Below, piece by piece: positions 6,552-11,445 of a stretch of 11,445 bases of DNA. Under the pieces are notes generated by a model. That model saw only the letters and a list, made by a program, of their open reading frames with translations. It did no database searches and was not told where the DNA came from. Both the position numbers and the translations under genes were made by a program. The stretch comes from an uncultured bacterium. Lineage in GTDB: Bacteria; Actinomycetota; Coriobacteriia; Coriobacteriales; Eggerthellaceae. Every line of letters begins with the position of its first letter. The stretch's first letter is position 1. Where the stretch lies: positions 1 to 11,445 of the forward strand of contig CAJMPP010000045.1 of the NCBI GenBank assembly GCA_905215325.1. The letters are read 5' to 3'.

Positions 6552-8443
6552 TCGATCACCTGGCCTTCGGCATCGGCCGGGGAAGGCCAGGCGGTATCGT
6601 TTCCGCTGCTGCCCGCGCCGCAGGCGGCGGCGATCGTGTCGGCCAGGTCTTTCTCCGTATAGAGTTTCCCCTGCTCAAGGGGCCATCCGCCTGCGCTCAG
6701 CGCTTCTACGAACGCCTGCGGCTCGGTGGTTCCCAGGCCCACTTCCTTGAGTTTGCGCGCGTGCAGGAACAGGCGCTCGGGTGCGCCGACGCCCAGCAGC
6801 CGCCCCTCGTTCATGATGGCCACGCGGTCGCACATGGCGGCAAGATCGTCCATACAGTGCGACACCATGACCACGGTGAGGCCCTGGTCATGCAGGCGGG
6901 AGATCATCTGCAGGAAGGAGCGCTTGCTGGCGGGGTCGAGGCCCGCCGCCGGTTCGTCGAGCACGAGCACCTGCGGGTCCATGGCAAGCACGCCGGCGAA
7001 CGCCACGCGGCGCTGCTGGCCGCCCGAAAGCTCGAACGGGCTCTTCTCGGCCAGCTCGTCGAATGAAAGCCCCACGCGCTCGAGCGAGCTGCGTACGAGC
7101 GCGTCCACCTCTTCGCTGGAAAGCCCTAGGTTGCGCGGCCCGAATGCCACGTCCTTGTACACGGTTTCGGCGAACAGCTGGTGCTCGGGATATTGGAACA
7201 CCACGCCGATCGAGCCGCGCACCTTCGACTCGGCGCCTTTCGAGGCTATGTCCACGCCGTCGATGAGCACGCGCCCCGAGGTGGGCTTCAAGATGCCGTT
7301 CATGTGCTGGATGAGCGTCGATTTGCCGCTGCCGGTATGCCCGGCAACGCCGAGGAACTCGCCGCGGCGCACCTGAAGCGAGACGTCGCGCACCGCCCAC
7401 AGGCTGTCGGGGCTGTTGCCCCATTTAGCTTGGCGGGCCGCAGGCGCCTGCTTGCGCTTGCGTTGCCGTTTGGCCTCGGCGGCGTCGTAGGTGAAGCTGA
7501 CGTCTTGGAGCTCGATGAGCGCCGGGGCATCGGCGTCGCCCTCGCAGGTGGGGAAGTCGACGTCGGCGTCTGCGTCTGCCGTATCGGGCTCGCCCGCGTG
7601 CACATCGGCGGCGGCGCATATGCCGGCGGCCTTGCCGAGCGCCAGGACCTCGTGCGCCAGCTTCCCGGCGTCCACGGTGGGCTGCACAGCCATGCCCGCA
7701 TCGCGTAGATCCAGCGACAAGCGGGCTGCGAACGGCACGTCAAGGTTCAGGTGCGCCAGTGCGCGTGCCTGAACGAGCACCTCGTCGGGCGTGCCCTCGA
7801 GCGCCACGCGCCCGTGCTCCATGACCACCACGCGATCGGCCTGCGCCGCCTCTTCCATATAGTGCGTGATCATCACGATGGTCATCCCGCGCTCGTGAAG
7901 CTCATAGCATACGCGCATAAGGCCTGCTCGGCCGCGGGGGTCGAGCATGGCCGAAGCCTCGTCGAGCACCAGCACCGCAGGGTTCATGGCAAGCACGCCG
8001 GCGATGGCCACGCGCTGCTTCTGCCCGCCGGACAGGGCGTGGGTCTCATGGCGCTCGAAGCCCGAAAGCCCCACGTCCTCAAGCGCCTGCGTCACGCGTT
8101 CGCGCAGCTCGTCGGTGGGGACGCCCAGATTCTCGGGACCGAAGGCCACGTCATCTTCCACAAGCGAGGCAACCAGCTGGTCGTCGGGGTTTTGGAACAC
8201 CATGCCCACCGTTTCGCGGATGCGGTACGTGCAGTCGGCGTCCGCGGTTGCCATGTCTTGCACCTTGACGGTGCCCTCGTCGGGGATGAGCAGGGCGTTC
8301 AGATGCTTGGCCAGCGTCGACTTGCCGCTGCCGTTGCCGCCCAAGATGCACAGGAATTCGCCCTTGCGCACATGCAGGCTCATGCCGTCAAGCGCGAAGT
8401 TCGCGCCATCGTAGGTGAAGCGGACGTTTTGAACATCTATCAT
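6548..8443 (-). CDS. Fused EcfA1-EcfA2 double ATPase of an ECF transporter
   Basis: A cytoplasmic ATPase of 631 residues that joins the two ABC subunits usually encoded as separate ecfA1 and ecfA2 genes. Domain 1 (about 1-225): Walker A GGNGSGKST (35-43), Q-loop Gln84, LSGGQ (137-141), Walker B VLVLDE with Glu162, switch His194. It has the DEASAMLDP form typical of EcfA1. Domain 2 (about 309-570): Walker A GHTGSGKST (368-376), Gln417, LSGGQ (472-476), VLVLDEP with Glu497, His529; FQYPEHQLF is typical of EcfA2. Both sites look competent. The linker (about 226-308) contains an acidic Asp/Ala run, and domain 2 carries a basic insert KRQRKRK (325-331) near its adenine-contacting loop. The C-terminal 60 residues are an additional tail. 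A ribosome binding site is weak (AAAGG 14 nt upstream). Confidence 0.95.
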   Translation of the reverse strand: MIDVQNVRFTYDGANFALDGMSLHVRKGEFLCILGGNGSGKSTLAKHLNALLIPDEGTVKVQDMATADADCTYRIRETVGMVFQNPDDQLVASLVEDDVAFGPENLGVPTDELRERVTQALEDVGLSGFERHETHALSGGQKQRVAIAGVLAMNPAVLVLDEASAMLDPRGRAGLMRVCYELHERGMTIVMITHYMEEAAQADRVVVMEHGRVALEGTPDEVLVQARALAHLNLDVPFAARLSLDLRDAGMAVQPTVDAGKLAHEVLALGKAAGICAAADVHAGEPDTADADADVDFPTCEGDADAPALIELQDVSFTYDAAEAKRQRKRKQAPAARQAKWGNSPDSLWAVRDVSLQVRRGEFLGVAGHTGSGKSTLIQHMNGILKPTSGRVLIDGVDIASKGAESKVRGSIGVVFQYPEHQLFAETVYKDVAFGPRNLGLSSEEVDALVRSSLERVGLSFDELAEKSPFELSGGQQRRVAFAGVLAMDPQVLVLDEPAAGLDPASKRSFLQMISRLHDQGLTVVMVSHCMDDLAAMCDRVAIMNEGRLLGVGAPERLFLHARKLKEVGLGTTEPQAFVEALSAGGWPLEQGKLYTEKDLADTIAAACGAGSSGNDTAWPSPADAEGQVIE

Positions 8444-8768
8444 GATTCGCTTTACGATCCTTTCATGAACCGGCGAATTGCGGGGTGTGAAATGGGGCCG
8501 GAGGAGGTGGCCCGATTCGGCGGAAGCTCGTTTTCAGGCCCTCTCCCTTGCGAGGTGTGCTCAGGTGGGGTTGCCCCGGTTCGGCTGGCGTTAGCTATCA
8601 GAACTGGGGCCCTTTGGGCGCCTGCTTCCGGGTGCCCTTCCTTGTGGGGGTGCGCCCGCCGCGCAGATCCCGCGTCTCCCGTCTTACGGTCCCGCCGGCA
8701 AGCGGGGTGCTCCTGCGTGCCGGCGGGACCGTGCCGCGCAGGGGCGGCACGGTTGGGAACGCGGTTGC
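8444..8768 (-). other. 325-nt spacer between ribU and ecfA, no gene but strong structure
   Basis: No gene is supported here: the only long - strand frame overlaps ribU in another frame and has no recognisable content. It contains two overlapping GC hairpins (listed separately) just after the ribU stop. Further in there are weaker stems, for example GGGCGCC with GGGTGCCC near 8617-8638 and GGGCC with GGCCC near 8493-8512. No T-run follows any of them, and no convincing promoter for ecfA is visible. Such a long gap is unusual inside an operon whose other joints are an overlap and 29 nt. Confidence 0.6.
8687..8753 (-). other. Two overlapping, mutually exclusive hairpins after ribU
   Basis: CGGTCCCGCCGGCA (8687-8700) pairs perfectly over 14 bases with 8718-8731. 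ACCGTGCCGC (8728-8737) pairs perfectly over 10 bases with 8744-8753. The four bases 8728-8731 belong to both stems, so the full versions cannot form together. In the transcript the 10-bp stem comes first, 15 nt after the ribU stop, followed by the 14-bp stem. Neither is followed by a U-run. Confidence 0.65.
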
Positions 8769-9359
8769 CTAGCGGCCCTTGACCTGGTCCTTCTTCGGGG
8801 TGATCAGGTTGGAGACGGCCTTGTACACCAGCAGGGTAAGGGCGCTGTTCAGCACGGTCTTGATCAGGTTGAACGGCACCACGGCGGGGAGCATGAGCGG
8901 CATGATGGCGTCGGCGCTGCCGTACCAGAACCACACGCCGATGGTCAGGTTCGCGGCGACGGCGCCGAGGGTGGCCACCACGCAGCCGACCAGCAGGCCG
9001 ATGATAGCGCCGGCGAACGTGTGCTTACGGGCGTAGATGGCGGCGGCAGGCACCACGAAGAACAGCGTGGCGCAGATGTTCATGAGGCCGCCTACCCATT
9101 CGCCCAGCATCAGGCTGTGGATGATGGCGGCGACGGCGCCTACGGCGAAGCCGGCGCCCGGGCCGAAGGCGAAGCCGCACACCATGGCGGGCATGAGCGA
9201 GGGGTCGTAGGTCAAAAACGGCGCTGCGGGCAGGATGGGGATCTGCACGAACGACAGTAGCGCGGCGATGGCGCACATAAGGGCCATGGTGACCAGCTGG
9301 CGAGTCGACCAGCGGTTCGTGTTCTTGATGGTTGCGTTTGCGGCGGTTGCCTGAGGCAT
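8769..9359 (-). CDS. ribU: Riboflavin ECF transporter S component RibU
   Basis: The membrane-embedded substrate-binding subunit that captures riboflavin and delivers it with the EcfA/EcfT motor. It is 196 residues with about six hydrophobic segments after a short N-terminus containing WSTRQL, the start of helix 1. Family hallmarks are PFLTYDPSLMPAMVCGFAFGP (47-67, cut here as FLTYDPS and GFAFGP), a loop with GGLMN before the fourth segment, and VPFNLIKTVLNS (161-172) before the last. The reading frame is open further upstream, to 9563, but that part is the riboswitch; the ATG at 9359 has GAAGG 7 nt before it. The FMN riboswitch upstream strongly supports riboflavin as substrate rather than another vitamin. 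Neighbouring ecfA and ecfT supply the motor. Confidence 0.94.
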   Translation of the reverse strand: MPQATAANATIKNTNRWSTRQLVTMALMCAIAALLSFVQIPILPAAPFLTYDPSLMPAMVCGFAFGPGAGFAVGAVAAIIHSLMLGEWVGGLMNICATLFFVVPAAAIYARKHTFAGAIIGLLVGCVVATLGAVAANLTIGVWFWYGSADAIMPLMLPAVVPFNLIKTVLNSALTLLVYKAVSNLITPKKDQVKGR

Positions 9360-9375
9360 GGTTGAACCTTCTTCC

Positions 9376-9417
9376 CGCGAAGCCTTCTTCCCACGGGTTT
9401 TGCTCTCAAGCTTCGCG
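9376..9417 (-). other. Hairpin between riboswitch terminator and ribU ribosome binding site
   Basis: In the transcript CGCGAAGC (9417-9410) pairs perfectly with GCTTCGCG (9383-9376) across a 26-nt loop containing ACCCGTGGGA. It starts inside the 3' edge of the terminator U-run and ends just before the GAAGG site. It could form once transcription has passed the terminator, and leaves the ribosome binding site single-stranded. Confidence 0.45.
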
Positions 9418-9460
9418 AAAAAGAGACAAGCCCGTATGAATTCCTTCCATACGGGCTTGT
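9417..9460 (-). terminator. Intrinsic terminator of the FMN riboswitch (expression platform)
   Basis: ACAAGCCCGTATG (9460-9448) pairs perfectly over 13 bases with CATACGGGCTTGT (9438-9426) around a nine-base loop, and CTCTTTTT follows. It lies between the riboswitch aptamer and ribU, so FMN binding should cause early termination. A competing antiterminator is suggested by CGGG-AAG-TTGT (9480-9470), which can pair with ACAA-G-CCCG at the 5' side of the terminator stem. Confidence 0.9.
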
Positions 9461-9516
9461 ATTCGCTCAACAACTTCCCGCCCGGCAATGCGGCGCCGTG
9501 CGGTGCGTTTCGCGAA

Positions 9517-9697
9517 CTCTGCCTCTTCCATCCGGACTTTGACCGTTGGTCCTGGAGTTGCACCAGGTCAGCCTTGCGTGCATGCGGCTTGCCGCCGCTT
9601 GACGCACAGGGTCGCGGACTTCCGGCGTGGCTGCGGCTTGCCGCCGCGCGTATCCGGTTACCGCCAGTGAGGATTTCCGCCTCGCCCTGAAACAGAA
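9517..9697 (-). ncRNA. FMN riboswitch (RFN element)
   Basis: The - strand carries the conserved FMN-aptamer pieces in order: the 5' strand of P1 (TTCTGTTTC), AGGGCGAGGCGGAAATCCTC, ACTGGCGGT, GAAGTCCGCGACCC, GACCTGGTGCAACTCCAGGACC (split as GACCTGGTGCAAC and TCCAGGACC), then AAAGTCCGGATGG and the 3' strand of P1 (GAGGCAGAG). P1 pairs across 9689-9697 and 9517-9525 with three G-U pairs. The aptamer is about 180 nt, long for the class because two variable arms each carry a GC hairpin. It senses FMN in the nascent transcript and controls ribU and the following genes through the terminator downstream. This is a high-confidence match to a known RNA class. Confidence 0.96.
9583..9647. repeat. Duplicated 16-nt hairpin sequence within the riboswitch
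   Basis: TGCGGCTTGCCGCCGC is exactly present at 9583-9598 and at 9632-9647. In the transcript each copy reads GCGGCGGCAAGCCGCA and can fold as GCGGC/GCCGC around GGCAA. The copies lie in the two variable regions of the aptamer, on either side of the conserved GAAGTCCGCGACCC. Confidence 0.8.
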
Positions 9698-9710
9698 TTC
9701 AATGGCACCT

Positions 9711-9739
9711 AGTGTAGCTGCGCCGTCATGGCTTCGCAA
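9711..9739 (-). promoter_or_regulatory. Promoter of the FMN riboswitch-riboflavin operon
   Basis: On the - strand -35 TTGCGA (9739-9734) and -10 TACACT (9716-9711) are separated by the ideal 17 bp. The predicted start near 9704 lies just before P1 of the riboswitch, so the whole aptamer is transcribed with almost no extra leader. Confidence 0.7.
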
Positions 9740-9833
9740 CCGTTTGGGCTATGGATGTTTTTCGCGTTTTGGGGTGCGAACATATAGCGAATAGTTATAG
9801 GAAATCAGCTCGGAAGGGCTTGTATTCCTACCG

Positions 9834-9856
9834 AAGCGCTACGCAATGCGCTTTTT
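9834..9856 (+). terminator. Terminator-like hairpin upstream of the symporter gene
   Basis: AAGCGC (9834-9839) pairs with GCGCTT (9848-9853) around TACGCAAT, and the T-run continues to 9856. It lies before the TATAAT box of the following gene, so it could block read-through, or be an attenuator if an additional promoter exists further upstream. The stem is short. Confidence 0.4.
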
Positions 9857-9892
9857 CGCCGAGACTTTAGCGGCCTGGGGCGAAGGCGGCTC

Positions 9893-9898
9893 TATAAT
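9893..9898 (+). promoter_or_regulatory. Consensus -10 box of the symporter gene
   Basis: TATAAT is a perfect -10 match, 51 nt before the start codon. No recognisable -35 box lies 16-18 bp upstream (GCGGCC there), so an activator or a weak promoter is likely. A small GTCCC/GGGAC stem (9910-9923) falls in the leader. Confidence 0.55.
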
Positions 9899-9949
9899 AA
9901 GCCGTTCGCGTCCCTAAGGGGACTCATCATTGAGGCTACGAGGTTTTGC

Positions 9950-11389
9950 ATGAACTACATTGAAGTGCTCGACAGCATAGACGCCGCCGTTTGGGGGCCT
10001 CCTATGATCATCTTGCTGTTGGGCTGCCATATCTACACCACCATCCGCACCAAGGGCATCCAGCGCAAATTGCCCTTGGCGCTCAAGCTTTCCATCACGA
10101 AGGACAACGGTGCCCAAGGGGACGTCAGCAACTTCGGCGCCATGGCGACCTCGCTCGCCTCCACGCTGGGAACGGGCTCTATCGTCGGCGTGGCCACGGC
10201 GGTGCTCTCCGGCGGCCCGGGCGCGGTGCTGTGGATGTGGCTTACCGGCATCCTGGGCATGGCGACGAAGTACACTGAGGTTTACGCTGCCATGAAGTAC
10301 CGCGTGAAGGACCGTCAGGGTCACATGATGGGCGGCGCCATGCACGTGTGGGAGCAGCGCTACAAGCGCCCCGACGGCACCGTGCCGTGGTGGGCGAAGT
10401 TCATGGCCATCTGGTTCGCCGTCATGGCGTGCCTTACCATCTTCGGAGTCGGATCGGCCGTGCAGACCAGCGCCATCACCTCGGTTGCGCAGGCGAACTT
10501 CGGCGTGGAGCCTTGGATCGTCGCCGCCGTCGTGTGCGGCAGCGCCCTGCTCATCATCATGGGCGGCTTGGGGACCATCTCCAACATCTGCGAGAAGCTC
10601 GTGCCCATCATGGGCGTCGCGTACATCTTGGGCTGCGCCTATATCCTCGTTTGCAACTGGGCGTTCATCGGCGAGTCGTTCAGGTTGATCTTCGAATGCG
10701 CCTTCACCCCTCGCGCGGCCTTCGGCGGTGCGGTGGGCAGCGGCATCATCGTGGCGCTGCAGTTCGGCTGCGCGCGCGGCCTGTTCTCTAACGAGGCGGG
10801 CCTGGGCACGGCCCCGCTTATCAGCGCCGCCGCCGAGTCGAAAAACCCTGCGCGACAGGCGCTCGTGTCCATGACCGGGCCGTTTTGGTGCACGGTGGTC
10901 ATCTGCTTTGTGACCGCCTTGGTCATCGTCTCGTCGCTGTGCGCCCACCCCACGCTCATCCAGGATGCCGGCGTCACCAACGGCGCCACGCTCGCCAACG
11001 CCGTGTTCGCCACCATTCCTTACGTAGGCGCGCCCATCCTGATGCTGGGTATCCTCTGCTTCGCCTATTCCACCATCATCGGTTGGAGCTACTATGGCGA
11101 GCGCGTCACCCTGTACCTGTTCGGCCGCCGCTGGGTGCCGCTGTACCTTGGCTTCTACATCTGCATGGGCTTTTTGGGCGGCGTAGGCGTCGGCGATGTG
11201 GCCTGGACGGCCACCGATATCTCCAACGCGCTCATGGCGTTGCCCAACATCCTTATGGTGCTGCTGTGCGCCGGCATGGTGGGCAAGGAAACCCAGCATT
11301 ACGTCTACGACGGCAACATCGACGAGGAGCTACGTGCGGACATCCACGAGCTTCCCGAGCAAAGCGTGTTCACCCGCAAGAAGGCATAA
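9950..11389 (+). CDS. Alanine/glycine:cation symporter family protein (AGCS)
   Basis: An inner-membrane secondary transporter of 479 residues that imports alanine, glycine or a related small amino acid with Na+ (or H+). Family hallmarks are WGPPMIILLLGCHIYTTIRT (15-34) as first membrane segment, LASTLGTGSIVGVATA (69-84), GGPGAVLWMWLTGILGMATKY (88-108; here with spaces: GGPGAVLWMW, GMATKY), GLFSNEAGLGTAP (277-289) and GWSYYGER (378-385). About ten to eleven hydrophobic segments are spread along the chain and a charged C-terminal tail follows. In LASTLGTGSIVG the residue after TG is Ser where most homologues have Asn. ACGAGG lies 6 nt before the ATG. It is divergent from the riboflavin operon and shows no functional tie to it. 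The exact substrate cannot be read from the sequence. Confidence 0.95.
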   Translation: MNYIEVLDSIDAAVWGPPMIILLLGCHIYTTIRTKGIQRKLPLALKLSITKDNGAQGDVSNFGAMATSLASTLGTGSIVGVATAVLSGGPGAVLWMWLTGILGMATKYTEVYAAMKYRVKDRQGHMMGGAMHVWEQRYKRPDGTVPWWAKFMAIWFAVMACLTIFGVGSAVQTSAITSVAQANFGVEPWIVAAVVCGSALLIIMGGLGTISNICEKLVPIMGVAYILGCAYILVCNWAFIGESFRLIFECAFTPRAAFGGAVGSGIIVALQFGCARGLFSNEAGLGTAPLISAAAESKNPARQALVSMTGPFWCTVVICFVTALVIVSSLCAHPTLIQDAGVTNGATLANAVFATIPYVGAPILMLGILCFAYSTIIGWSYYGERVTLYLFGRRWVPLYLGFYICMGFLGGVGVGDVAWTATDISNALMALPNILMVLLCAGMVGKETQHYVYDGNIDEELRADIHELPEQSVFTRKKA

Positions 11390-11407
11390 GGACGCGAACT
11401 TGTAGCG

Positions 11408-11436
11408 CGTGAGCAGGGGACGGGCACCTGTTCACG
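11408..11436. repeat. Imperfect palindrome after the symporter gene
   Basis: CGTGAGCAGG (11408-11417) pairs with CCTGTTCACG (11427-11436) over ten pairs with one G-U, around GGACGGGCA. TTGGGG follows, not a T-run. It starts 18 nt after the symporter stop. It may be the transcript's 3' stem or a repeat of the REP type; the arrangement GGGGACGGGCACCTG resembles intergenic REP-like sequences, but only one copy is visible here. Confidence 0.45.
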
Positions 11437-11445
11437 TTGGGGATG

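Noticed and set aside
8687..8753. CRISPR repeats or an insertion-sequence end
   Set aside because: The inverted arms belong to two hairpins, not to evenly spaced repeats. There is no transposase gene and no target-site duplication nearby.
7751..8782. A 343-codon open frame on the + strand opposite the fused ATPase gene and the spacer
   Set aside because: Antisense of the EcfA domain coding region with complementary-codon composition; the part over the spacer has no recognisable sequence.
8452..8934. A 160-codon - strand frame covering the ribU end and the ribU-ecfA spacer
   Set aside because: It overlaps ribU in another frame, is rich in Arg, Pro and Gly, has no ribosome binding site and matches nothing I know. 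The spacer is better described as structured RNA.
9360..9563. N-terminal extension of RibU to the ATG at 9563
   Set aside because: The extension translates the end of the riboswitch and its terminator. The ATG at 9359 has a good ribosome binding site and gives the normal RibU length.
9914..11299. A 461-codon open frame on the - strand opposite the symporter gene
   Set aside because: Antisense of a well-supported transporter gene; low-complexity translation and no family features.

Overview
The window is GC-rich bacterial DNA with tightly packed genes. The GC content, the single-polypeptide SecDF, the fused EcfA1-EcfA2 ATPase and the DUF1292 protein suggest an actinobacterial anaerobe of the Coriobacteriia, most likely Eggerthellaceae-like. 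That placement is inferred from gene content and style, not from a marker gene.

Left part (1-4218, + strand): the C-terminal end of an unidentified protein, then tgt (queuine tRNA-ribosyltransferase), a 161-nt gap with two hairpins, and a fused secDF translocase gene ending in a clear terminator. The yajC gene often found between tgt and secD in other bacteria is absent. Middle-left (4231-5263): a small, very acidic protein of unknown function on the - strand with its own strong terminator, and a divergently placed DUF1292 protein on the + strand, also with a terminator.

Centre (5281-9739, - strand): a complete riboflavin-uptake operon, read right to left. A promoter (-35 TTGCGA, -10 TACACT) precedes a full FMN riboswitch with an intrinsic-terminator expression platform. 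The genes follow in the order ribU (substrate-binding S component), a 325-nt spacer with overlapping GC hairpins, a fused ecfA1-ecfA2 double ATPase, ecfT (overlapping by ATGA) and a pyridoxamine-phosphate-oxidase-like flavin split-barrel protein. Scarce FMN should let transcription continue, so the cell builds the importer. The last gene encodes a probable flavin-binding protein made from the same message.

Right part (9740-11445, + strand): a leader with a TATAAT box and a terminator-like hairpin, an AGCS-family alanine/glycine:cation symporter, and a short imperfect palindrome at the window edge.

I found no CRISPR array, tRNA, rRNA, transposase or phage gene, and no clearly new biological system. 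The points most worth a second look are the layout of the riboflavin operon, the duplicated hairpin inside the riboswitch, the ATPase fusion with its unusual insert, the structured ribU-ecfA spacer and the acidic orphan protein.
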